From NCBI GenBank assembly GCA_910574715.1, contig CAJTCH010000014.1:29866-93865 (forward strand): a DNA stretch of 64,000 nt, in the 5' to 3' direction. This stretch comes from Lachnospiraceae bacterium. Its GTDB lineage: Bacteria > Bacillota > Clostridia > Lachnospirales > Lachnospiraceae. The translations under genes and the position numbers were made by a program. Of this stretch, positions 16,660-25,770 are shown piece by piece. Under the pieces are notes generated by a model. It made no database searches and had not been told where the DNA came from. It saw only the letters and a list, made by a program, of their open reading frames with translations. Position 1 is the stretch's first letter. Each line of letters starts with the position of its first letter.

Positions 16660-17840
16660 CTGAATTTTTAGTCAGGCATTTTGTGAAGGAATATACGGAG
16701 ATAGAGAAGGTGTCTGTCCGGACTGCCTATGGAGTATTGGCAAGTGTGGTGGGCATCTTTTGCAATGTGCTTTTATTTGCAGTAAAATGGACGATAGGTT
16801 ATCTCCTGCACAGTATATCTGTTATGGCGGATGCGTTCAACAACCTGTCCGACGCCGGCTCTTCGGTGATAGGGCTGGTGGGAGTGAAGATGGCGAGCAA
16901 GCCGGCGGATCAGGATCATCCCTTCGGCCATGGAAGGATCGAATATATCGCCGCGCTGATCGTTGCATTTCTGGTCATGGAGGTCGGCTTCACATTTCTC
17001 AAGGATGCGGTGGGGAAGATACGCGATCCGGAGGAGTTAAGGTTCCAGGCGGTGTCGGTGGTGATTCTGATACTGTCTGTCGGTGTGAAGCTGTGGATGT
17101 GCTTCTTTAACCGGAAGCTTGGACGGCGGATCGATTCTAAGGTAATGCTGGCAACGTCGGCGGACGCTCTGGGTGATGTGGTTACAACGACGGCGACGAT
17201 TGCTTCGGTTCTTTTCTTCCGGATAACGGGCGTCAATATCGACGGGATCGTAGGGCTTGGAGTGTCGCTGGTAGTCATGTGGGCAGGGATCGGAATCGCG
17301 AAGGATACGCTGGAACCGCTGATCGGGGAAGCGGTAGAGCCGGAAGAATATGCCAGGATCAAGGAATTTGTGGAAGGGTATGAGGGAGTCCTTGGAAGCC
17401 ATGATCTGATCGTACATAATTATGGGCCGGGCAGGAATATGGCGTCCATCCATGCAGAGGTGCCTAACGATGTGGAGATCGAGACGTCCCATGAGATTAT
17501 AGACCGGATCGAACGGGATGCGTTTCGTATGCTCGGCGTGTTCTTAGTGATCCATATGGATCCGGTAGAGACGAAGGATGTGCATGTGATGCAGGTACAC
17601 AGCCAGGTGGAGCAGATCGTTAAGGCGCTGGATCCGGCGGTGTCCATCCATGATTTCCGTATGATAAATGGAGAGGAACAGGTGAACCTGATCTTCGATA
17701 TGGAGATTCCCTATGAATATGATGCGAAGAGGCAGGATGAGCTTAAGACGACCCTGATCAAGCTTCTTCAGATCACAGATCCGCGTTATGAGTGTGTGAT
17801 CACGGCAGAAAGGAGTTATGTGGCTAGTGCAAAAGAATAA
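16656..17840 (+). CDS. Cation diffusion facilitator (CDF) family transporter
   Basis: This is an integral membrane antiporter that exports divalent metals such as Zn, Mn or Fe in exchange for protons. The protein has 394 aa. About six membrane helices fall in residues 25-220; the metal site pattern MADAFNNLSDAGSSV (D in helix II) and DHPFGHGRIEYI are visible, with a second ADALGDV motif in helix V. A cytosolic domain covers about 225-300, and an extra C-terminal segment of about 90 residues follows. Its start overlaps the spoIIR stop in ATGA, with GGAGG before it. The metal cannot be decided from the sequence. Confidence 0.9.
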   Translation: MTEFLVRHFVKEYTEIEKVSVRTAYGVLASVVGIFCNVLLFAVKWTIGYLLHSISVMADAFNNLSDAGSSVIGLVGVKMASKPADQDHPFGHGRIEYIAALIVAFLVMEVGFTFLKDAVGKIRDPEELRFQAVSVVILILSVGVKLWMCFFNRKLGRRIDSKVMLATSADALGDVVTTTATIASVLFFRITGVNIDGIVGLGVSLVVMWAGIGIAKDTLEPLIGEAVEPEEYARIKEFVEGYEGVLGSHDLIVHNYGPGRNMASIHAEVPNDVEIETSHEIIDRIERDAFRMLGVFLVIHMDPVETKDVHVMQVHSQVEQIVKALDPAVSIHDFRMINGEEQVNLIFDMEIPYEYDAKRQDELKTTLIKLLQITDPRYECVITAERSYVASAKE

Positions 17841-18543
17841 CAGATATACATTTGAAGGAAGAATCCGGTTCAGTGAGGTGGATCATACCAAGAGGATCAC
17901 GCTGCCGGGTATCATCAATTATTTTCAGGATTGCAGTACATTCCATTCGGAAGAGCTGGGAGTAGGGATCGATCACTGTGCCGAACGCAGAAGGGCATGG
18001 GTATTGTCGGCCTGGCAGGTGGTGGTTGAGAGATATCCGGTAATGGGAGAAAAGATCAGAGTCAGCACTTGGGCAACGAAGTTCGATGGGCTGTTCGGAA
18101 CACGGAATTTCTGTATGTCAGACGAGAGGCAGCAGGCAGCGGCATATGCGAATTCGGTGTGGGTCTATATGGATATAGAGAAGGGACGGCCTGCGAAACC
18201 GGATGAACGTGAGATCGAACTTTATGGTACAGGAGAACCGTTCCCGATGGAATATGCGCCGCGTAAGATCGTACTTCCGAAAGATTTTGAGTATGGGGAG
18301 GCATTTCCGGTCAGGAAATACCATATCGATACGAACGAACATGTGAATAACTGCCAGTATGTGCAGATGGCGTTAGAAGTAATTAAGGAGACGCAGGAAG
18401 TGCGTCAGCTCCGGGTAGAATATAAGAAGTCGGCGGTATACGGCGATATTATTTATCCAAGAACCGCAAAGGAAGAAGGCAGGACAGTAGTGGAACTGTG
18501 TGATAAGGCTGGGAAGCCTTACGCGGCGGTGGAGTTTCGGTGA
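17818..18543 (+). CDS. Acyl-ACP thioesterase (hotdog-fold, FatA-like)
   Basis: The protein has 241 aa and two hotdog domains, as in bacterial acyl-ACP thioesterases, which release fatty acids from acyl carrier protein. Visible blocks are RFSEVDHTKRITLPGIINYF near residue 17 and YHIDTNEHVNNCQYVQMA near residue 165, the latter holding the catalytic Asp/Asn/His set. The frame starts at ATG 17818, inside the end of the CDF gene and only two bases after AGGAG; a GTG at 17827 has 11-base spacing and may be the true start. The 23-bp overlap with the upstream gene suggests coupling. Confidence 0.88.
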   Translation: MWLVQKNNRYTFEGRIRFSEVDHTKRITLPGIINYFQDCSTFHSEELGVGIDHCAERRRAWVLSAWQVVVERYPVMGEKIRVSTWATKFDGLFGTRNFCMSDERQQAAAYANSVWVYMDIEKGRPAKPDEREIELYGTGEPFPMEYAPRKIVLPKDFEYGEAFPVRKYHIDTNEHVNNCQYVQMALEVIKETQEVRQLRVEYKKSAVYGDIIYPRTAKEEGRTVVELCDKAGKPYAAVEFR

Positions 18544-18564
18544 TACGGAAAGAAGAGGTAAGCT

Positions 18565-19404
18565 ATGGCGTTAGCAGATAATTTGGGAAAGAAAGTAAGA
18601 TTGATGATCGTAAAGGAAGTGGAATTCGGAGTATATCTCGGCAACAAGGAAGAGAAGGTGCTGCTCCCGAAGAAACAGGTGCCAAGAGGCCTGGAAGCGG
18701 GAGATCCGGTGGAGGTATTCTTATATAAGGATTCTTCGGACAGGCTGATCGCAACCACGAACGAACCTAAGCTCACATTAGGAGAGCTTGCGGTGCTTAA
18801 GGTCGTGGATGTGGGAAAGATCGGCGCGTTCCTTGACTGGGGGCTTGAGAAGGATCTGCTTCTTCCGTTCAGGGAGCAGACGGCGAAGGTCAGGAAAGGG
18901 GACGAGGTGCTTGCAGCCCTGTATGTGGACAAGTCCGGCCGTCTGTGCGCGACGATGAAGGTGTATGAGAAGCTGCGGCAGGATGCGCCGTACCAGAAGG
19001 ACGACCAGGTAGAAGGGATCGTTTACGATACCAGCGATAATTTCGGCGTCTTTGTGGCGGTAGACGACTGCTATTCCGCGCTGATACCAAAGAGAGAGGC
19101 GTTTGGAAACCTTAGAGTAGGAGAGCGTGTCCATGCGCGTGTTATCAAGGTCCGGGAGGACGGGAAACTGGATCTTGCCGTGAGGGAGAAAGCATTTCTT
19201 CAGATGGACACGGACGCACAGATGCTCATGGAACGCCTGGAAGCATCCGGCGGAAAGCTGCCGTTTACAGACAAGGCAGACCCGGAGCTTATCAAGCGGG
19301 AATTAGGATTGAGCAAGAATGCGTTCAAGCGGGCAGTCGGGCGGCTCTTGAAGTCAGGAAAGATTGAAATTCGTGAAAAATCTATTGAAATCTGTCAAAA
19401 ATAG
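18565..19404 (+). CDS. cvfB: CvfB-like S1-domain RNA-binding protein
   Basis: The protein has 279 aa and the CvfB/YitL layout: three S1-like beta-barrel domains (about 1-65, 66-140 and 145-215) and a C-terminal winged helix (about 220-279, DPELIKRELGLSKNAFKRAV). CvfB binds RNA and affects virulence gene expression in Staphylococcus; its role in Clostridia is not settled. The sequence KIGAFLDWGLEKDLLLPFRE is the typical second domain. AGAGGTAAG precedes the ATG. It starts 21 bp after the thioesterase gene. Confidence 0.88.
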   Translation: MALADNLGKKVRLMIVKEVEFGVYLGNKEEKVLLPKKQVPRGLEAGDPVEVFLYKDSSDRLIATTNEPKLTLGELAVLKVVDVGKIGAFLDWGLEKDLLLPFREQTAKVRKGDEVLAALYVDKSGRLCATMKVYEKLRQDAPYQKDDQVEGIVYDTSDNFGVFVAVDDCYSALIPKREAFGNLRVGERVHARVIKVREDGKLDLAVREKAFLQMDTDAQMLMERLEASGGKLPFTDKADPELIKRELGLSKNAFKRAVGRLLKSGKIEIREKSIEICQK

Positions 19405-19460
19405 GATATAATTGAGTAGACACATGATGGTATCAGAACGAGAAGGGAGCTTATGTCACT

Positions 19461-19697
19461 ATGAAGGTGCAGAATATAACTAATATTGATAAATTTTTTG
19501 CTGTGATCGACGATTGTGCCGGTAAGGTTGAATTGGTGACCGGCGAGGGAGACAGATTGAATCTGAAGTCCAAGCTGTCACAGTATGTATCTATGGCGAA
19601 CATCTTCTCCAACGGAGAGATTCCGGAGCTTGAGATCATTGCATATGAGAAGGAAGATATCGACAGACTGGTGAAGTTCATGGTTGACGGAGAGTAG
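19461..19697 (+). CDS. Small HPr-like protein lacking the phosphorylated histidine
   Basis: The protein has 78 aa. The second half (LNLKSKLSQYVSMANIFSNG, then EIIAYEKEDIDRLVKFM) follows the spacing of HPr phosphocarriers, where KSIMGVMSL and the last helix lie. The N-terminal HARPA motif with the phosphorylated His is absent, being replaced by FFAVIDDCAGK. It could be a non-phosphorylatable HPr paralogue with a regulatory role, or an unrelated small alpha/beta protein. GGGAG lies 12-13 bases before the ATG, a wide spacing. It is a single-gene unit closed by the terminator at 19712-19747. Confidence 0.6.
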   Translation: MKVQNITNIDKFFAVIDDCAGKVELVTGEGDRLNLKSKLSQYVSMANIFSNGEIPELEIIAYEKEDIDRLVKFMVDGE

Positions 19698-19711
19698 TGT
19701 ACTAATGTGCG

Positions 19712-19747
19712 AAGTGTTCCCTGGCGGAAGGGGAGCACTTTTTTTCT
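19712..19747 (+). terminator. Intrinsic terminator after the HPr-like gene
   Basis: AAGTGTTCCC (19712-19721) pairs with GGGAGCACTT (19731-19740) with one G-T pair and a 9-base loop, followed by seven Ts. Confidence 0.85.
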
Positions 19748-19771
19748 ACAGGCAGCGAGCGAGGAGGGAGT

Positions 19772-22700
19772 ATGAGTTTTGCACATCTTCACGTCCATAC
19801 GGAATACAGTCTGTTGGACGGTTCGAATAAGATAAAGGAATGTATTGCGCGGGTAAAGGAACTGGGCATGGACAGTGTTGCGATCACGGATCACGGGGTG
19901 ATGTTCGGGGTGATTGATTTCTACCGTGCGGCGAAGGCAGAAGGGATTAAACCGATATTAGGCTGTGAGGTCTATGTGGCGCCGGGATCCCGTTTCGACA
20001 AAGAAGCGGCGGGCAGCGGAGACGACCGGTACTATCATCTGGTGCTGCTTGCCGAGAATGACACGGGTTATCACAATCTGATGAAGATCGTATCGAAGGG
20101 GTTCACGGAAGGGTATTATTATAAGCCCCGTGTGGATATGGAGGTCCTGCGGGAATTCCATGAAGGGCTGATCGCCTTAAGCGCGTGTCTTGCGGGGGAG
20201 GTTCAGCGCAATATCCTGCGGAATATGTATGAGGAGGGGAAGGAAGCCGCTCTTAGGTATCAGGAGATCTTCGGGGAGGGGAATTTCTTCCTGGAGCTTC
20301 AGGATCACGGGATGCAGGAGCAGAAGCTTGTGGACCAGTCCCTGCTTCGGATGTCCAGGGAGACGGGGATCGAGCTGGTGGCGACGAATGACGTCCATTA
20401 TACTTACGCGGAGGATGAGAAGCCTCATGATATGCTCCTGTGTATCCAGACCGGCAAGAAGCTCTCCGACGAGAACCGTATGCGCTATGAGGGCGGTCAG
20501 TATTTCATCAAATCCGAGGATGAGATGAGGAAGCTCTTCCCCTATGCGTTGGAAGCGCTTGAGAATACCCAGAAGATAGCCGACCGCTGTAATGTTGAGA
20601 TCGAATTCGGAGTCACGAAGCTGCCGAAGTACGAAGTCCCGGAGGGATATACCTCATGGGAATATCTGAACCACCTCTGCTATGAGGGGCTTAAGATGCG
20701 CTATCCCGATGTGGACGAGGCGTTGACGCAGCGCCTGGAATATGAGCTGTCTGTGATCAAGTCCATGGGGTATGTAGATTATTTCCTGATCGTGTGGGAT
20801 TTTATCAGATACGCGAAAGATCACGGGATTATGGTGGGCCCCGGAAGGGGATCTGCCGCCGGGAGTATCGTGGCGTACTGTCTTGAGATCACCAGCATTG
20901 ATCCGATTCGGTATCAGCTCTTGTTCGAGCGTTTCCTGAATCCGGAACGTGTGTCCATGCCGGATATTGACGTGGACTTCTGCTTCGAGCGGAGACAGGA
21001 GGTCATCAATTATGTGGTGGAGAAATACGGGACCGACCGGGTGGTGCAGATCGTAACCTTTGGTACCATGGCGGCCAAGGGTGTGATCCGGGATGTGGGG
21101 AGAGTCATGGACCTTCCCTATGCGTTTGTAGACGGGATCGCGAAGATGATCCCGAGAGGGCAGAATAACCAGCCGGTTTCGTTAGAGCGCGCCTTGGAGA
21201 TGAATCCGGATTTCAGGAAGCTTTACCAGGAGGACGAGCAGGTCCATGAGCTGATCGATATGTCCAGAAGGCTTGAAGGGCTTCCGAGACACACGTCCAT
21301 GCACGCGGCGGGCGTCGTGATCAGTCAGGCTTCCATAGATGAGTATGTGCCGCTCTCCTTAGGGTCGGACGGTTCTGTGGTGACACAGTTCACCATGACG
21401 ACGCTGGAGGAGCTGGGGCTTCTGAAGATGGATTTCCTGGGGCTTCGGACGCTGACGGTGATCCAGGACGCCGCAAGGCTGGCAGGCGAGAGCACGGGCG
21501 CCGTGATCGATATGGAGCAGATTGATTATAATGATAAGAATGTCCTGGATTCGATCGGAACCGGGCGGACAGACGGCATCTTCCAGTTGGAGAGCGGCGG
21601 GATGAAGGGATTCATGAAGGAACTGAAACCGCAGAACCTGGAGGATGTGATCGCGGGGATCTCCCTGTACCGGCCGGGGCCGATGGATTTCATTCCCCAG
21701 TATATCAAGGGGAAGAATAATCCGGAAACCATCACCTACGATTGTCCGCAGTTAGAGCCGATTCTGGCGCCGACCTACGGATGTATCGTCTATCAGGAGC
21801 AGGTTATGCAGATCGTGCGCGATCTGGCGGGGTACACCCTGGGACGCAGCGACCTGCTGCGCCGCGCCATGTCCAAGAAGAAGGGCGACGTCATGCAGAA
21901 GGAACGCCAGAGCTTCGTGTACGGGAATGCAGACGAGGGAGTGCCGGGCTGTATCGCCAACGGGATCCCGGAGACGACAGCCAACAAGATCTATGACGAG
22001 ATGATAGATTTTGCCAAATATGCGTTTAACAAATCCCATGCGGCTGCTTACGCGGTGGTGGCGTACCAGACAGCGTGGCTTAAGCAGTACCATCCGGTAG
22101 AGTTCATGGCGGCGCTTATGACGTCCGTGATCGACGTGCCGAGCAAGGTGGCAGAGTATATCTATACCTGCCGGCAGATGGGGATCGATATCCTGTCGCC
22201 GGACATCAATAAGGGCGTGGGGAATTTCTCAGTGGATGGCGGGAATATCCGGTACGGGCTTACCGCGATCAAAAGCATCGGACGTCCGGTGATCGCGGCG
22301 ATCGTCGAAGAGCGTGAGGCCAGAGGAGAGTTCAAGAACCTGAAGGATTTTATCGAACGCCTGTCCGGCAAGGATATCAATAAGCGGACCATAGAGAACT
22401 TCATCAAATCCGGCGCCTTCGACAGCCTGGGAGGGACCAGGAAGCAGTTCATGGTCATCTATGTACAGATCATGGATCAGGTGAACCGGGAGAAGAAATA
22501 TTCCATGACGGGTCAGATGTCCCTGTTCGATATGGTGGCCGACGACCAGAAGGCGGAGTTTGATGTCCCGCTTCCAGATGTGGGAGAGTATGAGAAAGAG
22601 ACGAAATTTGCCTTCGAAAAAGAGGTGCTGGGCGTCTACTTAAGCGGCCATCCCATGGAAGAGTACGAGGAGAAGTGGAGGAAGAATATCACCAGGACGA

Positions 22701-23257
22701 CTCTTGATTTCCAGTTGGATGAAGATACCGGAAGAACCAAGGTACACGACGGAGCCAGGGAGACGATCGGCGGCATGATCACGGCGAAGACGATCAAATA
22801 CACCAAACAGAATAAGGTGATGGCGTTCGTCACCCTGGAGGACCTGGCGGGATCCGTGGAGGTCGTGGTCTTCCCGCGGGATTATGAGAAGAATCAGCAA
22901 TACCTGGACGAAGAGGGGAAGGTGTTCATCCGGGGAAGGGTATCCGAGGAGGACGAGGCGGCCAGCAAGCTGATCTGCGAGAAGGTGATTCCGTTTGAAC
23001 AGACGAAGAGGGAGCTGTGGCTCCAGTATCCGGATAAGGATACCTACCTTAGGCAGGAGGGAGAACTGCTGGGGCTGCTTGCGGATTCGGACGGTCAGGA
23101 CAGCGTTGTTATATACTGCAAGAAGGAGAAGGCCATAAAGCGCCTGCCGGCGAACAGATGCGTGAATGCCGATAAATTATTGCTGAACAAAATGACGAAT
23201 TATCTGGGAGAATCTTGTGTAAAAGTGATAGAAAAAGCCATTGAAAACGTCAGGTAA
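19772..23257 (+). CDS. dnaE: DNA polymerase III subunit alpha
   Basis: DnaE is a C-family replicative polymerase; in low-GC Gram-positives it acts beside PolC, chiefly in primer extension on the lagging strand. The protein has 1161 aa. An N-terminal PHP domain opens HLHVHTEYSLLDGSNKI (residues 5-21). The polymerase active site has PGRGSAAGS near residue 358 and the catalytic PDIDVDFCFE near 403. The tandem helix-hairpin-helix region, the OB-fold (about 980-1060) and a short C-terminal domain follow. No 3'-5' exonuclease domain is present, as usual for DnaE. The SD GAGGAGGGAG precedes the ATG. Confidence 0.97.
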   Translation: MSFAHLHVHTEYSLLDGSNKIKECIARVKELGMDSVAITDHGVMFGVIDFYRAAKAEGIKPILGCEVYVAPGSRFDKEAAGSGDDRYYHLVLLAENDTGYHNLMKIVSKGFTEGYYYKPRVDMEVLREFHEGLIALSACLAGEVQRNILRNMYEEGKEAALRYQEIFGEGNFFLELQDHGMQEQKLVDQSLLRMSRETGIELVATNDVHYTYAEDEKPHDMLLCIQTGKKLSDENRMRYEGGQYFIKSEDEMRKLFPYALEALENTQKIADRCNVEIEFGVTKLPKYEVPEGYTSWEYLNHLCYEGLKMRYPDVDEALTQRLEYELSVIKSMGYVDYFLIVWDFIRYAKDHGIMVGPGRGSAAGSIVAYCLEITSIDPIRYQLLFERFLNPERVSMPDIDVDFCFERRQEVINYVVEKYGTDRVVQIVTFGTMAAKGVIRDVGRVMDLPYAFVDGIAKMIPRGQNNQPVSLERALEMNPDFRKLYQEDEQVHELIDMSRRLEGLPRHTSMHAAGVVISQASIDEYVPLSLGSDGSVVTQFTMTTLEELGLLKMDFLGLRTLTVIQDAARLAGESTGAVIDMEQIDYNDKNVLDSIGTGRTDGIFQLESGGMKGFMKELKPQNLEDVIAGISLYRPGPMDFIPQYIKGKNNPETITYDCPQLEPILAPTYGCIVYQEQVMQIVRDLAGYTLGRSDLLRRAMSKKKGDVMQKERQSFVYGNADEGVPGCIANGIPETTANKIYDEMIDFAKYAFNKSHAAAYAVVAYQTAWLKQYHPVEFMAALMTSVIDVPSKVAEYIYTCRQMGIDILSPDINKGVGNFSVDGGNIRYGLTAIKSIGRPVIAAIVEEREARGEFKNLKDFIERLSGKDINKRTIENFIKSGAFDSLGGTRKQFMVIYVQIMDQVNREKKYSMTGQMSLFDMVADDQKAEFDVPLPDVGEYEKETKFAFEKEVLGVYLSGHPMEEYEEKWRKNITRTTLDFQLDEDTGRTKVHDGARETIGGMITAKTIKYTKQNKVMAFVTLEDLAGSVEVVVFPRDYEKNQQYLDEEGKVFIRGRVSEEDEAASKLICEKVIPFEQTKRELWLQYPDKDTYLRQEGELLGLLADSDGQDSVVIYCKKEKAIKRLPANRCVNADKLLLNKMTNYLGESCVKVIEKAIENVR

Positions 23258-23360
23258 TTCCTGTAAAATGTAGCACGAGAGAAAAACAAGGGAAACATTG
23301 ATACGAACGAGTTCTCTCTATCCCAGAGTACATAAAATGACTACAATGGAGGAATGATTT

Positions 23361-24335
23361 ATGGCAAAAGTAATACGTACAATCGGAGTATTGACCAGTG
23401 GAGGCGATGCGCCGGGAATGAACGCGGCAATCCGTGCCGTTGTCCGTACAGGTCTTACCAAGGGCCTGAGAGTCAGAGGAATCAGAAAGGGTTACCAGGG
23501 TTTGTTGGACGAAGAGATCATTGACCTGTCCGCGAGAGATGTTTCTGATACGATCCAGCGCGGAGGGACAATTCTTCAGACAGCCCGCTGTGAAGAGATG
23601 CGTACAGAAGAAGGGCAGCAGAAAGCTGCTGCGATCCTTAAGAAATACGGCGTTGACGGGCTGGTAGTAATCGGCGGAGACGGATCTTTCGCCGGAGCGC
23701 AGGCATTGGCGAATCTTGGGATCAATACGATCGGTGTTCCGGGAACGATCGACCTGGATATCGCCTGTACCGAGTACACGATCGGGTTTGATACGGCTGT
23801 GAATACGGCGATGGAAGCAATTGACAAAGTACGTGATACGTCCACATCTCATGAGAGATGCTCCATTATCGAGGTTATGGGAAGAGATGCCGGGTATCTG
23901 GCTCTGTGGTGCGGTATTGCCAATGGTGCAGAGCGTATTCTTCTGCCAGAGGAGCATGGTTATGATGAGGCTGCGATCGTGGCGGATATCCAGGAGTGCA
24001 GGAAGCGCGGCAAGAAGAATTATATCATCATCAATGCAGAGGGTATCGGCGGCTCCATAGAGATGGCAGAGAGGATCGAGGCTGCGACCGGTATGGAGAC
24101 CAGAGCTACGATCATCGGACATATGCAGCGAGGCGGAAGCCCGACCTGTAAGGACAGAGTCTATGCGTCTATTATGGGAGCGATGGCGGTTGATCTTCTG
24201 ATCGAAGGCAAATCCAATCGCGTTGTGGGATACAAGCATGGACAGTATGTTGATTTTGATATCAATGAGGCGCTTGGCATGCAGAAGGGAATCCCGGTAT
24301 ATCAGTATGAGATAGCGAAGGAACTGGCACTGTAG
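23361..24335 (+). CDS. pfkA: ATP-dependent 6-phosphofructokinase
   Basis: PfkA phosphorylates fructose 6-phosphate in glycolysis. The protein has 324 aa, normal for bacterial PfkA. The Gly-rich start GGDAPGMNAAIRAVV, the nucleotide loop GGDGSFAGA and IEVMGRDAGY are all present. GGDG, not GGDD, at the discriminating site indicates ATP use. The catalytic segment reads TIDLDIACTEYT, with Leu where most enzymes have Asn (TIDND); the two Asp residues are kept. TGGAGGA precedes the ATG. It follows dnaE by 103 bp and has its own terminator. Confidence 0.95.
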   Translation: MAKVIRTIGVLTSGGDAPGMNAAIRAVVRTGLTKGLRVRGIRKGYQGLLDEEIIDLSARDVSDTIQRGGTILQTARCEEMRTEEGQQKAAAILKKYGVDGLVVIGGDGSFAGAQALANLGINTIGVPGTIDLDIACTEYTIGFDTAVNTAMEAIDKVRDTSTSHERCSIIEVMGRDAGYLALWCGIANGAERILLPEEHGYDEAAIVADIQECRKRGKKNYIIINAEGIGGSIEMAERIEAATGMETRATIIGHMQRGGSPTCKDRVYASIMGAMAVDLLIEGKSNRVVGYKHGQYVDFDINEALGMQKGIPVYQYEIAKELAL

Positions 24336-24351
24336 TGAGAATATATTATGT

Positions 24352-24377
24352 ACGCTCCCCTTTTTGGGGAGCGTTTT
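24352..24377 (+). terminator. Intrinsic terminator after pfkA
   Basis: ACGCTCCCC and GGGGAGCGT form a perfect stem around a five-T loop, and TTT follows on the 3' side. Confidence 0.9.
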
Positions 24378-24463
24378 ATTGCGTGATGATGAAGATAGAA
24401 CTTGAAATTCCAGTCCTCAGGCGGTACAATGAGTATTACGAATGAATAAAGGAGATTCAGGAT

Positions 24464-25282
24464 GTGAGTAATGCGAATAGAACGGCGCCTGTCGGAGTGT
24501 TTGATTCCGGAGTGGGGGGCCTGACGGTAGCAAGAGAGATCATGCGCCAGCTCCCGCGGGAGAATATGGTCTACTTCGGAGATACGGCAAGGGTTCCCTA
24601 TGGAAGTAAGTCCAGGAATAATATCATACGGTATTCCAGGCAGATCATCAGATTCCTGCGGACGAAGGACGTGAAGGCGATCGTGATCGCCTGTAATACG
24701 GCGAGCGCGCTGGCGCTGGATGCGGTGAAGGAAGAGACGGATATTCCGGTCATAGGAGTGATCGTCCCGGGAGCCCGGGCAGCAGTGCAGGCGACCCAGA
24801 ACAAAGTGATCGGTGTCGCAGGTACAGAGGCGACCATACAGAGCGAGACATATACCAAGGTGATAAGGGAGATGTGTCCGGATGCGGCTGTGATCGGGAA
24901 GCCGTGCCCTCTGTTCGTACCGCTAGTGGAAGAGGGATTTGCCAAGCACAGGATCACGGAGGAAGTGATCGATATCTATCTGTCGGATATGAGACAGACG
25001 GATATGGATACGATGATTCTTGGGTGCACCCATTATCCGCTGCTTCGTTCAAGGATCATGGCATATTTCGGTGAAAAGGTACATATAGTAAATCCAGCAT
25101 ATGAGACGGCGGTGGATCTTAAGAAGATACTGGATGAGAGCGGGACGGCGAATCTGTCAGAGGAGGCTGCGGCGTATGAGTTCTATGTAAGCGATGCCGC
25201 GGAGAAGTTCACCCGGCTTGCGAATACCATCCTTCCTTATGATGTGGCGGCAACGAAGGTAGTTAATATAGAAGAATATTAG
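24464..25282 (+). CDS. murI: Glutamate racemase
   Basis: MurI makes D-glutamate for peptidoglycan. The protein has 272 aa. The two catalytic cysteines lie in IACNTASALAL (near residue 77) and ILGCTHYPLL (near 188), and the N-terminal VGVFDSGVGGLTV loop is intact. The start is GTG at 24464, with AAAGGAG ten bases upstream. A DUF1934 gene starts 8 bp after the stop, so the two are probably co-transcribed and end at the terminator at 25719-25752. Confidence 0.96.
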   Translation: MSNANRTAPVGVFDSGVGGLTVAREIMRQLPRENMVYFGDTARVPYGSKSRNNIIRYSRQIIRFLRTKDVKAIVIACNTASALALDAVKEETDIPVIGVIVPGARAAVQATQNKVIGVAGTEATIQSETYTKVIREMCPDAAVIGKPCPLFVPLVEEGFAKHRITEEVIDIYLSDMRQTDMDTMILGCTHYPLLRSRIMAYFGEKVHIVNPAYETAVDLKKILDESGTANLSEEAAAYEFYVSDAAEKFTRLANTILPYDVAATKVVNIEEY

Positions 25283-25290
25283 GTGAGGTT

Positions 25291-25737
25291 ATGACGAAGG
25301 AAGTATTACTGAGAATATCCGGCCTGCACTATGAGACGGCAGGTGTGCCGGAGGATGGAGGAGAAGAACCCATTGAAGTGATCACTCCGGCAACGTACTA
25401 CTATAAGAATGATAAGCATTATGTCATCTATGACGAGGTGGTGGAAGGGATGCCCGGAACCATCAGGAATAAAGTGCGGATCGCAGAGAGCGGGAAGCTT
25501 GAGATCATGAAGAGCGGTTTATCGAATACCCATATGATCTTCGAGAAGGACAAGATCAATATCACGCAGTATGAGACTCCTTACGGAGAACTGCTGGTTG
25601 GAACACATACGAAGGATATGCAGGTGGATGTGACGGACAGCAGCATCGATGTTCATGTGAACTATGCACTGGACGTCAACAGCGAGACGATCGCGGACTG
25701 CAACATAGATATGAATATAAAAGCATTGGACCGGTAA
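25291..25737 (+). CDS. DUF1934 (YwiB-like) beta-barrel protein
   Basis: The protein has 148 aa. DUF1934 proteins are small calycin-like beta-barrels of unknown function. The pattern here is typical: N-terminal KEVLLRISG, ATYYYKNDKHYVIYDEV, the MIFEKDKINITQYETPYGEL centre and the alternating C-terminal strands ending DMNIKAL. No signal peptide or membrane segment is seen, so it is probably cytosolic. The TAA stop lies in the loop of the following terminator hairpin. Confidence 0.82.
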   Translation: MTKEVLLRISGLHYETAGVPEDGGEEPIEVITPATYYYKNDKHYVIYDEVVEGMPGTIRNKVRIAESGKLEIMKSGLSNTHMIFEKDKINITQYETPYGELLVGTHTKDMQVDVTDSSIDVHVNYALDVNSETIADCNIDMNIKALDR

Positions 25738-25752
25738 TGATCCAATGCTTTT
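25719..25752. terminator. Bidirectional intrinsic terminator
   Basis: AAAAGCATTGGA (25719-25730) and TCCAATGCTTTT (25741-25752) form a perfect 12-bp stem with a 10-base loop, with T/A runs on both sides. It closes murI-DUF1934 on the plus strand and the convergent gene on the minus strand. Confidence 0.9.
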
Positions 25753-25770
25753 GATCAATGTAAGTTAGTG

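Noticed and set aside
23250..24239. Open frame of 329 codons antisense to pfkA
   Set aside because: Shadow frame; the plus strand encodes complete phosphofructokinase motifs.
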